Assembly: GCF_000696385.1 (NCBI RefSeq)
Contig: NZ_JJMN01000065.1
Location: forward strand, 62,001 to 126,000
Direction: 5' to 3'
DNA: 64,000 nt
From: Vibrio metoecus
GTDB lineage: Bacteria > Pseudomonadota > Gammaproteobacteria > Enterobacterales > Vibrionaceae
Position numbers and translations under genes: made by a program. The notes beneath the pieces are model-generated. The model made no database searches, was not told the origin of the DNA, and worked only from the letters and a program-made list of their open reading frames with translations. Shown piece after piece: positions 1-9,303 of the stretch. Within the stretch, counting starts at the first letter, position 1. Each line of letters starts with the position of its first letter.

Positions 1-1
1 T

Positions 2-1105
2 GGCAATACTCTATCGCTTCTGAACTCCCCTAATGAAATTTTACATGCGGTGATTGAGGATATTGAACGCGCTCAATTTCAAGTTCGCATGGTTTTTTAT
101 ATTTGGCATCCCGGAGGTTTAGCCGATGGCGTTGCTTCGGCTTTGATTCAAGCCGCCAAACGTGGCGTGGATGTCAAACTTCTCCTTGATTCCGCAGGAA
201 GCCCGCGATTTTTCCGCAGCCCTTGGGTACAAATGATGCGTGATGCTGGGATTGAAGTGGTTCAAGCCTTGGAAGTGAGTCCATGGCGTATTTTCCTGCG
301 CAGACTGGATTTGCGCCAACATCGCAAAATCATCGTGATTGATGATGAAATCGCCTATACCGGTTCAATGAACATGGTTGACCCAGCGTACTTCAAGCAA
401 AACGCGGGGGTGGGGCAATGGATCGATATCATGGTACGAGTCACAGGCCCTACGGTGAACGTACTTTCTGCCATTCACTGTTGGGATTGGGAATTTGAAA
501 CGGGATTACGCCTATTCCCTCAAAGTCCAGAGTGCAGCCTTGAGCCTAATCAACCTCAGCATCCCATCCAAGTGGTGCCGTCAGGTCCTGGGATGCCAGA
601 GAATTTGATCTCGCAAGTGCTCACCTTAGCCATCAACCAAGCTAACCGTTCTGTTTGTATTACAACGCCTTATTTTGTTCCTAGCGCAGATTTACTCGCA
701 ACGTTGAAAATGACCGCTCAACGAGGGATCCATGTCGATATTATCATTCCGAAAAAGAATGATTCACTGATGGTGCAATGGGCTTCACGGGCTTTTTACG
801 GCGAGTTACTTGAAGCTGGAGTAAACATTCATGAATTCGATGGCGGCTTGCTGCACACCAAATCCGTGGTGATTGACCAACAATTTTGTTTAGTCGGAAC
901 CGTAAATCTGGATATGCGCAGCCTGTGGCTTAATTTTGAGCTCACTCTCGCCGTAGATGATCTGGAATTTACCCAGCAAATGCATTGGCTACAACAGCAA
1001 TACATTCTGCAATCTCGCCCTGTGATTGAAGCGGAATGGGTACAGCGGCCATGGCATAACCGGTTCTTAGAGCGAATCTTCTATCTATTTAATCCTCTTC
1101 TGTAG
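2..1105 (+). CDS. cls: Cardiolipin synthase A, 3' portion (5' end outside window)
   Basis: Makes cardiolipin at the inner membrane by joining two phosphatidylglycerol molecules (phospholipase D family). The reading frame is open to the left edge of the window, so the N-terminal membrane anchor is missing and about 367 residues remain of a usual ~480. Both HKD catalytic motifs are visible: HRKIIVIDDEIAYTGSMN in the first half and HTKSVVIDQQFCLVGTVN in the second. The ending FYLFNPLL is typical of bacterial ClsA. The next gene is in the same direction but 80 bp away, so co-transcription is uncertain. The family is certain; whether the host has other cardiolipin synthases cannot be seen here. 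Confidence 0.93.
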   Translation, partial: GNTLSLLNSPNEILHAVIEDIERAQFQVRMVFYIWHPGGLADGVASALIQAAKRGVDVKLLLDSAGSPRFFRSPWVQMMRDAGIEVVQALEVSPWRIFLRRLDLRQHRKIIVIDDEIAYTGSMNMVDPAYFKQNAGVGQWIDIMVRVTGPTVNVLSAIHCWDWEFETGLRLFPQSPECSLEPNQPQHPIQVVPSGPGMPENLISQVLTLAINQANRSVCITTPYFVPSADLLATLKMTAQRGIHVDIIIPKKNDSLMVQWASRAFYGELLEAGVNIHEFDGGLLHTKSVVIDQQFCLVGTVNLDMRSLWLNFELTLAVDDLEFTQQMHWLQQQYILQSRPVIEAEWVQRPWHNRFLERIFYLFNPLL

Positions 1106-1185
1106 TTTTCTCACTGCGCAGGGTTGCAATCCTGCGCGGCTCCGTGTTTTAAATAAACTTTTATAAAGTCAGACAAGGACAGCCG

Positions 1186-2376
1186 ATGTCAGAAGGTAAT
1201 AAAACCCGCCTAGTCACTGCGGGGCGCAGTAAAAAATGGACTCTCGGAGTGGTCAATCCCCCCGTACAACGTGCATCAACCGTCGTTTTCGATAGTGTTG
1301 CGCAAAAAAATCAGGCGGCCGTAAATCGCGCAAACAAAACTCTATTTTACGGACGTCGTGGAACGACCACCCATTTTGCTTTTCAAGACGCTATGGTTGA
1401 AGTTGAAGGCGGAGCAGGATGCGTACTCTACCCTTGCGGTGCAGCAGCGATCACCAATGCTATTCTCTCTTTTGTAGCGCAAGGCGACCATATTTTGATG
1501 GTTGATACCTGTTACGAACCTACAAGAGACTTTTGTGAAAAGGTGCTCAAAAAGCTTGGCGTTTCAACCACCTATTACGACCCTATGGTCGGTGAAGGCA
1601 TTCGTGAACTGATCCAACCCAATACCAAGGTGCTGTTTACTGAATCCCCTGGCTCACTCACCATGGAAGTGCAGGATATCCCAACACTTTCTCGTATCGC
1701 TCATGAGCATGACGTTATCGTAATGCTCGATAATACGTGGGCCGCGGGTGTGCTGTTCTCTCCATTTGAACACGGCGTAGATATTTCAATTCAAGCCGCC
1801 ACTAAATACATTGTGGGTCACTCAGATGTCATGCTTGGCACTGCTGTCGCCAACGAAAAATGTTGGGAACAGTTACGAGAACACAGTTACTTGATGGGTC
1901 AGTATGCCTCACCTGATGATGTGTATATGGCAATGCGTGGCCTACGCACACTCGATGTGCGTCTACGTCAGCATGAGCAAAATAGTTTACGCATTGCCCA
2001 GTGGCTACAAACACGCCCAGAAGTGGATCATGTGCGCCACCCTGCGTTAGAAACCTGCCCCGGACATGCATTTTTCCAACGTGATTTCCAAGGTGGTAAT
2101 GGGCTCTTCTCGTTTGTTCTAAAAAGCACACATCCAGCGGCAACCACCGCCCTACTCGATGGGATGAGCCATTTCCGAATGGGATTTTCTTGGGGTGGTT
2201 TTGAAAGCTTGATATTAGCGCATGAACCGAAAGCCTTTAACACTCTACGTTCCGTCGCCAACCCTCACTTTGCAGGCACATTAATCCGAGTTCATATTGG
2301 GTTAGAAGACGTAGAAGACTTGATTGCCGATCTGGAAGCGGGTTTTGCGCGCTACAATCAGGTAGCCAATGCATAA
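1186..2376 (+). CDS. metC: Cystathionine beta-lyase (PLP-dependent)
   Basis: Cleaves cystathionine to homocysteine, pyruvate and ammonia, the step before methionine synthase. 396 residues, the normal length for MetC. The Cys/Met-metabolism PLP fold is clear: SIQAATKYIVGHSD holds the Schiff-base lysine (about K207) and VIVMLDNTWAAG holds the aspartate that pairs with the pyridine nitrogen. FYGRRGT near residue 55 is the tyrosine/arginine phosphate-binding loop from the neighbouring subunit. An AAGGA-type ribosome site lies about 9 bp before the ATG. The inverted repeat just past the stop is shared with the convergent tag gene. Confidence 0.93.
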   Translation: MSEGNKTRLVTAGRSKKWTLGVVNPPVQRASTVVFDSVAQKNQAAVNRANKTLFYGRRGTTTHFAFQDAMVEVEGGAGCVLYPCGAAAITNAILSFVAQGDHILMVDTCYEPTRDFCEKVLKKLGVSTTYYDPMVGEGIRELIQPNTKVLFTESPGSLTMEVQDIPTLSRIAHEHDVIVMLDNTWAAGVLFSPFEHGVDISIQAATKYIVGHSDVMLGTAVANEKCWEQLREHSYLMGQYASPDDVYMAMRGLRTLDVRLRQHEQNSLRIAQWLQTRPEVDHVRHPALETCPGHAFFQRDFQGGNGLFSFVLKSTHPAATTALLDGMSHFRMGFSWGGFESLILAHEPKAFNTLRSVANPHFAGTLIRVHIGLEDVEDLIADLEAGFARYNQVANA

Positions 2377-2398
2377 ACCCTCCTCTATTTTCTAATCT

Positions 2399-2418
2399 GT
2401 AGGGGCTTTAGCCCCTAC
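2399..2418. terminator. Hairpin between metC and tag
   Basis: GTAGGGGCTTTAGCCCCTAC is a perfect 8-bp stem with a 4-base loop. It sits just after metC and overlaps the stop codon of the convergent tag gene, so it could end transcription from both sides. The T-run on the plus side is short (TGTTTG). Confidence 0.6.
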
Positions 2419-2998
2419 TGTTTGACAGCATGGGGAGAATTTGAACATCCCACTATATGGTCATTCACTAATCCACAAGCCTGCATAAAGGCATAGCAGA
2501 TCGTTTCACCCACAAACTTAAATCCTCGTTTTTTAAGAAATTTACTCATGGCCTTAGACTCTTCCGTTGAAGCGGGAACCTCACTCATATTTTGCCAGTG
2601 ATTAATTTTGGGTTTCCCCGTCCACAAACTGCCCATAGCGCGGCATCCAGTGAGCCGAATTCTTTTTGCAAAGCCAATGCGGCACGTGCATTAGAAAATA
2701 CTGAGGCAATTTTACCGCGATGCTTAACCACATCGTAATGAGCAATGATCACATCAACATGACTTTCATCGTATTGCGCTAAACGCTGCAAATCATAGCC
2801 CACAAAAGCTTGGCGATACCCTTCACGTTTTTTCAATACCGTGAGCCAGCTTAGTCCCGCTTGCGCCCCTTCTAAGGTAAGAAACTCAAATAACCGAGTA
2901 TCGTCGTGTACGGGAATGCCCCACTCATTGTCATGATATTCACGTTCTAACGGATGATTCATCGCCCATGCGCAAACCGGTTGTTCAATATCAGTCAT
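2415..2998 (-). CDS. tag: DNA-3-methyladenine glycosylase I (frame broken)
   Basis: Removes 3-methyladenine from alkylated DNA. The N-terminal part has AHDNEWG-like YHDNEWGIPVHDD, EGAQAGLSWLTVLKKRE and VVKHRGKIASVFSNARA. A second frame holds the C-terminal part, KKRGFKFVGETICYAFMQ, then ACGLVNDHIVGC, both hallmarks of Tag. The break is at about 2615-2630: removing one base at 2629 and one from the run at 2616-2619 rejoins the frame as FVDGKPKINHW, matching the family, and gives about 193 residues. The start at 2998 is chosen because it has a GAGAGG ribosome site and matches the family N-terminus; an upstream in-frame extension exists but looks non-coding. Two extra bases fit the sequencing-error pattern seen across the window. 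Confidence 0.85.
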
Positions 2999-3163
2999 AA
3001 AGCCTCTCAAAATTAGATGATCATGCCCATTTATACAACGATTGGTCATACCGAGAGAAGCAGGTAACTGGGATAATCTCGCGCAGTCACTCAATTGCGA
3101 CGAGTCGTCTTCATTTTCCCGTTTCTCATCGCAAACAAAATCTCAACAAACAGAATTGCGCCC

Positions 3164-3187
3164 ACAAAAAAAGACGGCAACCCTGCC
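3164..3187 (-). terminator. Terminator of the pspABC operon
   Basis: On the minus strand CGGCAGGGTTGCCG forms a 5-bp stem followed by TC and a run of seven T. It lies just downstream of pspC. Confidence 0.65.
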
Positions 3188-3199
3188 GCTCAAAAATGT

Positions 3200-3589
3200 T
3201 TAAAGGTTTTGGAATTCACGATTCACTTTAAATGCTTCGGAAGTGACATACGCTTCCATGGTACGTACTTTTCCGTCAACAGAATCCAGATCTTGCTCTA
3301 GGGTGCGCATTAATCCACGCGCATCTTGCCCTTGAACCCAAGCCTTATTTTTGAGGGTGTGTTCCTGCTTTTCTCGCAAGCTCTCTTGGTAGTCAACAGG
3401 CTGCTTTTCTAGCATCAAAGCCATCGCAACATATGCCACCAACACAAGAAAAGTTCCCCCCAATAAAGCTGCCGTGATCACCAGAATACGCACCAACCAC
3501 GTTTCAAGGCCAAAATAGTTAGCAAGCCCCGCACATACCCCTGCTAACTTGCCATTGATAGGATCGCGGTACAGTTCTCTTTTATTCAT
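3200..3589 (-). CDS. pspC: Phage shock protein C
   Basis: Inner-membrane sensor of envelope stress that works with PspB to draw PspA away from PspF. 129 residues starting at MNKRELYRDP. The PspC domain is recognisable in GKLAGVCAGLANYFGLE, followed by one strong membrane helix (LVRILVITAALLGGTFLVLV) and a cytoplasmic or periplasmic helical tail. An upstream in-frame extension exists, but this start overlaps the end of pspB by 8 bp and fits the family, so the long form is rejected. Part of the minus-strand operon pspA-pspB-pspC. Confidence 0.9.
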   Translation of the reverse strand: MNKRELYRDPINGKLAGVCAGLANYFGLETWLVRILVITAALLGGTFLVLVAYVAMALMLEKQPVDYQESLREKQEHTLKNKAWVQGQDARGLMRTLEQDLDSVDGKVRTMEAYVTSEAFKVNREFQNL

Positions 3590-3815
3590 AATGACGCCTC
3601 CAATTCGGCGCTTCGGCATCGAGAATCCGCTCAAGGTTTTCCACTCGTCCACGCAAGCGCTCAGCTTTTTCAGATAGAGAATGCAGTTGGCGCATTTCTT
3701 CGTCAGAAAGCCCAGATTCGGCTCGACGCTTACTTCGATAATGAAGGAGTAGCCAGAGCGGTGCGACAAAGATACAAAAAACAATCAACGGCACGGCAAT
3801 AAAGAATGAGGACAT
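3582..3815 (-). CDS. pspB: Phage shock protein B
   Basis: Small inner-membrane partner of PspC in the phage-shock response. 77 residues: an N-terminal transmembrane helix (FFIAVPLIVFCIFVAPLWLLL) followed by a charged helical, probably coiled-coil tail (SEKAERLRGRVENLERIL), the normal PspB build. It lies 13 bp after pspA and overlaps pspC, showing translational coupling. Confidence 0.92.
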   Translation of the reverse strand: MSSFFIAVPLIVFCIFVAPLWLLLHYRSKRRAESGLSDEEMRQLHSLSEKAERLRGRVENLERILDAEAPNWRRHYE

Positions 3816-3828
3816 AATCGACTCCCAA

Positions 3829-4497
3829 TTATTGGTCTGATTTCATCTGAGCTTTTAGCTTGCTCAGCTCTTTTTCAATGTCATCTTGAGCTTGTAACTC
3901 GGCAAACTCTTGCTCCAACGAGCGAGTTTGTCCAGCTTGAGCATACAAATCCGCTTCCGCTTCTAACTCATCCACTTTACGTGAAAACTGTTCAAATTTC
4001 GCCATTGCTTCTTCTGTACGCCCCGCATGCAAGTGGCGCTGCACATCACGGCGATGACCTGCGGCTTGGCTGCGTATCGCTAGCGCTTGTTGCTTCGCGC
4101 GAGTTTCAGTGATTTTAGTTTCTAGCTTACCAATTTCGCCCGTCAGCTTTTCAATGGTTTCTTCGACAAGCGTCTGCTCGGTATGTAAGCCTTTCAATAC
4201 CTGTTGTAACTTCTGCTTTTCAATCAGCGCCGCACGTGCCAAATCTTCCCTTTGTTTGGTGAGCGCCAGTGTCGCTTTGTTTTGCCAATCTTCTAGCTGC
4301 ACTTCCAGTGACTCCACTTTACGTGCCAACTCTTTTTTGTCGGCCATCGCTTTCGCAGAGTTGGTACGCACTTCAACCAGTGTATCTTCCATCTCTTGGA
4401 TGATCAGACGGATCATTTTTTCTGGATCTTCTGCCTTATCCAGTAGAGCACTAATGTTGGAATTTACGATATCTGCAAAACGAGAAAAAATACCCAT
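3829..4497 (-). CDS. pspA: Phage shock protein A
   Basis: Coiled-coil peripheral membrane protein of the PspA/IM30 family. It binds and silences the activator PspF in resting cells and forms membrane-protecting assemblies under stress. The start MGIFSRFADIVNSNISALLD is the classic amphipathic N-terminal helix; most of the remaining 222 residues are long helices rich in E, K, Q and A. This start has an AGGAG ribosome site 8 bp upstream, so an 11-residue upstream extension is rejected. It is the first gene of pspABC, read from a probable sigma-54 promoter at 4583-4599. Confidence 0.94.
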   Translation of the reverse strand: MGIFSRFADIVNSNISALLDKAEDPEKMIRLIIQEMEDTLVEVRTNSAKAMADKKELARKVESLEVQLEDWQNKATLALTKQREDLARAALIEKQKLQQVLKGLHTEQTLVEETIEKLTGEIGKLETKITETRAKQQALAIRSQAAGHRRDVQRHLHAGRTEEAMAKFEQFSRKVDELEAEADLYAQAGQTRSLEQEFAELQAQDDIEKELSKLKAQMKSDQ

Positions 4498-4582
4498 GAC
4501 GATTCTCCTGTCAGTGTGCGAGGCAACCACGCCTCACGATGGCAGCGACAGCCCCATGCTGCGCGTTGGATACCAAGAACAA

Positions 4583-4599
4583 TCCAAATAGCATGCCAA
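4583..4599 (-). promoter_or_regulatory. Probable sigma-54 promoter of pspABC
   Basis: Minus strand TTGGCATGCTATTTGGA. It has GG, ten bases, then GG where the sigma-54 -12 element normally has GC (consensus TGGCACG-N4-TTGC). Placement about 85 bp before pspA and in the pspA/pspF gap is exactly where PspF-dependent sigma-54 promoters sit. PspF upstream sites would be expected between 4610 and 4700. The -12 mismatch lowers confidence. Confidence 0.6.
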
Positions 4600-4710
4600 T
4601 AAAAAATATCTTTATTTTCAAAGCATTATAAATAAACTCATTTTATGACTGAGCATGCTATGATGAGATTCACCAATAGTTGGTCAATTTCACCACTTTG
4701 AGGAATCGCG

Positions 4711-5729
4711 ATGCAACAGAGCTTACTTGGCGAATCACCCGCGTTTTTAGCCGTATTGGATAAAGTTTCGCGCTTAGCTCCAATTGAGCGTCCTGTGCTT
4801 GTAATCGGTGAGCGAGGAACCGGTAAAGAACTTATCGCACAGCGTTTGCACTACTTATCAAAGCGCTGGGAACATCCACTGATTTCACTCAATTGTTCAA
4901 CCCTCAGTGAAGGATTGATCGATTCAGAACTCTTTGGCCACGAATCCGGCGCTTTCACGGGAGCAAAAGGTCGTCACCAAGGCCGGTTTGAACGCGCAGA
5001 GAATGGCACGCTTTTCTTGGATGAGTTAGCCACGGCTCCACTTGCGGTACAAGAAAAACTGCTGCGAGTGATTGAATACGGTCAGTACGAGCGCGTGGGA
5101 GGCCATCAAGTGCTGAATGCGAATGTACGTTTGGTCTGCGCAACCAATGCTGACTTACCTAAAATGGCCGAGCACGGTCAGTTTCGCGCAGACCTGCTCG
5201 ATAGATTGGCATTTGATGTGATTCACTTGCCACCTTTACGTCACCGACCCGACGATATTTTGCTACTTGCTGAACATTTTGCCATTCGGATGTGTCGCGA
5301 ACTCCAACTCCCCCTGTTTGTTGGGTTTAGCCACGATGCACGCAAGCAACTACAAGACTATCCTTGGCCAGGTAATGTTCGTGAGCTAAAAAACGTCGTT
5401 GAGCGTGCGGGTATACCAACACTGGTCTAAACCGCCACCCCATTGAAACTCTGATTTTTAATCCATTTCATTCGGGTGACGTTGTCACACCTGAGACCTC
5501 GAATAATATTGAGCCACTCACAACGGCACCCCGTTTTCAATTACCGATTGACTATAAAACATGGCAACAAGAGTTAGACATTGAATTACTGCAAGCGGCA
5601 CTGACGCAAGCCAAGTTTAACCAAAAGCAAGCCGCGCACTTGTTAGGCCTGAGCTATCATCAATTTCGGGGGATGATCAGAAAATACCCCCAGATGAGTA
5701 ACGAAAACACCCCACTCTCGGATGAGTGA
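4711..5729 (+). CDS. pspF: Psp operon activator PspF (frame broken near the C-terminal HTH)
   Basis: Sigma-54 enhancer-binding AAA+ activator of the psp operon. The AAA+ core is intact in the first 239 residues (4711-5430): Walker A GERGTGKE, the sigma-54 contact loop ESGAFTGAK, Walker B NGTLFLDELA, and PWPGNVRELKNVVERA. The frame then stops early at TAA 5428-5430. From 5424 another frame encodes the missing part, GLNRHPIETLIFNPFHSG through the Fis-type helix-turn-helix KFNQKQAAHLLGLSYHQF to a stop at 5727-5729. Removing one G near 5410 and one T near 5423 restores a ~338-residue PspF. If real, the truncation would remove DNA binding; I think it is a sequence error. Divergent from pspA. Confidence 0.88.
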
Positions 5730-5843
5730 TGTACTGTAAATACGCCATTTCATTTGGTTTTGCCGAGAAAACAATGGTAAATTAACGGGATTTTGAGGCT
5801 GACTAGTAATGCTAGTTCCGCCTCGTGACTGACTCAGATCACT

Positions 5844-7466
5844 ATGAACGCATTTATACGATTTACCCTAGGACTGTTCAGCATGAGTTTGCTGACAGGC
5901 TGCGGAGAACACATCGATCACAGTAAGATTCGCAGCAGTGGTTTTGTCTACTGTGGTGAGAGCGCGCCATCTACCTTTAACCCACAATTGGTTGATAACG
6001 ATATCACCTCCGATGCTCTCGGCCCGCAACTCTACGACACCTTGCTCACGATTGATCCGCAAACCCAATTACCCGTACCGAGTGTAGCCAGCGGATGGAC
6101 GGTTAATGCGAGCGGTACCGAGTATCTGTTTACTCTGCGCCCTAATGTTGAGTTTCAAACTACCGCTTGGTTTAGCCCCACTCGGCCACTCAACGCCGAT
6201 GATGTGGTTTTCAGCTTCCGACGCATCATTGACCCGACAAGCCCTTTCCATAAGATCAACCAAGCCCAATACCCTTGGTTTAAAGGCATTGATTTCCAAA
6301 ATTTACTCGTCGATGTCACGGCTATTGATGACTTAACGGTGAAGTTTATTTTAAGCCGCCCAGATAACAGTTTTTTGTCTAACATTGCCACCAGTCATGC
6401 CGTCATTCTCTCTTTAGAATACGCTAACCAATTGATGATTGATGATGAAAAAGAGAAGTTGGATACCTTACCTGTCGGCAGTGGCCCCTTTTATCTTACT
6501 GAATATCATCCACGTGATTTGATCCGCCTAAAGCGCCACCCTCACTACTGGAATGGCGTCGCTAAACTTGAACAAGTGGTGTTTGATATTTCACAACGCG
6601 GTACCGGAATGCTCGCCAAATTACTGCGTAATGAATGCGATGTACTGCATGCACCGATCTCCAGTCAGGTACCGGCGATTGAACAAAATCAGGATATTGA
6701 ACTGACAACAACCCCAGCAATGAATGTGGCGTTTATTGCCGTCAACACACAGCATCCCGCGCTCAATGATAGCCGAGTACGTAAAGCGCTAAACTTTGCG
6801 ATTAATCGGCAAAATATTTTGGACTCCGTTTATTACGGTACTGGTAGCATTGCCTTTACGGTCTTGCCTCCTACTTCTTGGGCTTACCAACAAGATGCAG
6901 TACAAATCCGTTACGATCGCAATTATGCTCAAGCGTTATTGCGCGAGGCGGGTTTTGAACATGGGCTTGAATTGACCATGTCAGTTCCGGTCGATCCCAA
7001 AGCGTATAACCCTAGCCCACGTAAAACCGCAGAATTAATCCAAGCCAACCTGGCTGATATTGGCGTCACCTTGCGCTTAATTACCGAAGATCGCTCCGAA
7101 CGCCAAGAGCTTGCAGAACGCAACAATATTGACCTGTTTTTGAGTGGCTGGCGCGGTGACACTGGGGACCCAGATAACTTCTTACGCCCCTTGCTCTCTT
7201 GTGACTCCAATCGAGCAGGGTTGAACGTCTCAATGTGGTGTGACAGTGATTTTGACTTCTTGCTAGACTTAGCTTTAGAAGCCAATAAACCACGTTATCG
7301 CCTAAATCTCTATCATCAGGCGCAAAATATCCTTAACCAAGAGTTTCCCGTGATCCCTCTTGCACATGGCATACAATTTACCGCCTACAGTAAATCGCTA
7401 ACCGGGGTTCGCATGAGTCCTTTTAATGTTCAGCCATTTAATACCGTTGAGAGGGTGGCCGAGTAA
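5844..7466 (+). CDS. sapA: Peptide ABC transporter substrate-binding lipoprotein SapA
   Basis: Periplasmic solute-binding protein of the Sap (antimicrobial-peptide/oligopeptide) importer, family 5 (OppA/DppA type), 540 residues. A lipoprotein signal is seen at the N-terminus with lipobox SLLTGC, so unlike a free periplasmic protein it is probably membrane-anchored. Family motifs include TFNPQLVDNDITSDALGPQL, LPVGSGPFYLTEYHP and RVRKALNFAINRQNI. It opens a tightly packed sapABCDF operon; the stop overlaps the start of sapB. Confidence 0.92.
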   Translation: MNAFIRFTLGLFSMSLLTGCGEHIDHSKIRSSGFVYCGESAPSTFNPQLVDNDITSDALGPQLYDTLLTIDPQTQLPVPSVASGWTVNASGTEYLFTLRPNVEFQTTAWFSPTRPLNADDVVFSFRRIIDPTSPFHKINQAQYPWFKGIDFQNLLVDVTAIDDLTVKFILSRPDNSFLSNIATSHAVILSLEYANQLMIDDEKEKLDTLPVGSGPFYLTEYHPRDLIRLKRHPHYWNGVAKLEQVVFDISQRGTGMLAKLLRNECDVLHAPISSQVPAIEQNQDIELTTTPAMNVAFIAVNTQHPALNDSRVRKALNFAINRQNILDSVYYGTGSIAFTVLPPTSWAYQQDAVQIRYDRNYAQALLREAGFEHGLELTMSVPVDPKAYNPSPRKTAELIQANLADIGVTLRLITEDRSERQELAERNNIDLFLSGWRGDTGDPDNFLRPLLSCDSNRAGLNVSMWCDSDFDFLLDLALEANKPRYRLNLYHQAQNILNQEFPVIPLAHGIQFTAYSKSLTGVRMSPFNVQPFNTVERVAE

Positions 7467-8428
7467 TGTTCGTGTATACGGTACGAAAGTTTAATCTATT
7501 TATCATTACACTCTTGATCTTGACCATGGTCGGCTACAGCCTCGCTCGCTTTGATCCCCATTCACCATGGACTTTGTTCAGCTTTTGGCAAGGGTGGTCC
7601 ATTTACTTAGTGCAGTTGATGGAGCTCAATTTCGGTGTCAATAAAAATGGAGTCTCGATTCTCAGTGAGTTAGCGGTCGTATTTCCGGCCACCATTGAGC
7701 TGTGTTCGATTGCCTTCATTATGTCGCTGCTGGTGGGCATTCCTATCGGAACCATCGCCGGGATGCGACAAGGTAAATGGCTCGACACCATCATCTCTTT
7801 CATCTCCATGTCTGGATATTCGGCGCCCATTTTTTGGCTCGCCTTAATGATGATTATGGTGTTCTCACTGCACTTTCAATTTTTCCCAGTCGCAGGGCGC
7901 TATGACTTACTGTATCAAATCGAGCATGTGACAGGCTTTGCCTTGATTGATGCCTTCATGTCGCAGTCGCAATACCGCAGCCAAGCGCTCCAAAGTGTGT
8001 TGGAACATTTAACGCTCCCCTGCTTGGTGCTGGCTTTGGCTCCCACCACACAAGTGATTGGGCAAATGCGGGCATCGGTTGCGGAAGTAATGAACCAAAA
8101 CTACATCCGAGCAGCCAAAATTAAGGGTTTATCCAATTACGAAATCGTTACCCAACACGTCTTACGTAATGCCATTCCTCCGATGATCCCAAAATTTGGT
8201 GTTCAACTGTCTAGTATGCTGACGCTGGCGATTATTACTGAATCTATCTTTAACTGGCCGGGCATTGGTCGTTGGCTGCTTGATGCGCTGGCTAACCGTG
8301 ATTTTATGTCGATTCAAGCCGGTGTTATCGTGGTCGGCACCTTAGTATTAACCGCCAACATTCTCTCTGATTTGCTCGGCGCGGTGGCTAACCCTTTGGT
8401 AAGGAAAGAGTGGTATGTTAAGCGATAG
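7466..8428 (+). CDS. sapB: Peptide ABC transporter permease SapB
   Basis: Inner-membrane permease of the Sap importer, DppB/OppB family, 320 residues with about six membrane helices. The conserved cytoplasmic EAA loop is NYIRAAKIKGLSNYEIVTQH. The start ATG overlaps the sapA stop. The gene overlaps the start of sapC by 14 bp, so the permeases are translationally coupled. Confidence 0.92.
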   Translation: MFVYTVRKFNLFIITLLILTMVGYSLARFDPHSPWTLFSFWQGWSIYLVQLMELNFGVNKNGVSILSELAVVFPATIELCSIAFIMSLLVGIPIGTIAGMRQGKWLDTIISFISMSGYSAPIFWLALMMIMVFSLHFQFFPVAGRYDLLYQIEHVTGFALIDAFMSQSQYRSQALQSVLEHLTLPCLVLALAPTTQVIGQMRASVAEVMNQNYIRAAKIKGLSNYEIVTQHVLRNAIPPMIPKFGVQLSSMLTLAIITESIFNWPGIGRWLLDALANRDFMSIQAGVIVVGTLVLTANILSDLLGAVANPLVRKEWYVKR

Positions 8429-9303
8429 CATTTATCAAGAAGAACACATTCCAACCCAGTTTGAGCGTTTCTGGCGTAGCTTTCGAGCCAATAATCTCGC
8501 CATGTTCGGATTATGGTGCCTGCTGTTTATAGCCCTCGTGATCGCACTATCTCCTTGGCTTGCACCGTATGATCCACAAATGCACTCCAGCAAATTACTG
8601 GTACCCCCATCTTGGGATCCCGCCGGTAGTGTTGATTACTTCCTCGGCACGGATGACTTAGGACGCGATATTTTATCTCGCCTGATTGATGGCTCACTCC
8701 TGAGTATCGGGGCTGCGGTGCTCATCACTCTGATTGCCACGTTACTCGGTGGTACCATTGGTGCTTTAGCTGGCATGACCAAGGGTTTGCTTTCCAGCAC
8801 ACTGAACCATCTGCTCGATACGGTAATGTCGATTCCATCACTGTTGCTGGCTATCATTTTTGTCGCCTTTTTAGGGGCTGGCGAATTCAACGTACTCCTT
8901 GCGATTGGCTTAGCGTTGATCCCACGTTTTATTCGCTCAGTGTATGTGGCAGTACATAATGAAGTAGAAAAAGATTATGTCATGGCCGCACGTTTAGATG
9001 GTGCCAATGAGTTTTATCTGCTTTGGCATTCCATTTTTCCCTAACATCCTGCCGATCATCGTCACCGAAATTACTATGGCTCTTTCCATTGCTATTTTGG
9101 ATATTACCGCGCTGGGATTTCTTGGGCTCGGAGCACAATCGCCTAGTACGGAATGGGGCTCCATGCTCGGTAATGCGGTCGAACTTATCTACATTGCACC
9201 TTGGACAGTCACTCTTCCCGGTCTCGCGACCATGTTTACGGTCGTGGTCATTAACCTTGTCGGCGATGGCGCACGTCAAGCGTTGAATGCAGGAGTCGAA
9301 TAA
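8415..9303 (+). CDS. sapC: Peptide ABC transporter permease SapC (frame broken)
   Basis: Second permease of the Sap importer, DppC family. The first frame covers 209 residues and contains the EAA-loop region [22 protein letters not shown]. It stops at a TAA inside TTTTTCCCTAAC. Dropping one base in the T/C run at about 9033-9041 continues the protein as [20 protein letters not shown] through [20 protein letters not shown] to the end at 9303. The restored length is about 295 residues, the same as enterobacterial SapC. The break is homopolymeric, so a sequence error is likely. The next gene begins one base after the stop. Confidence 0.88.
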
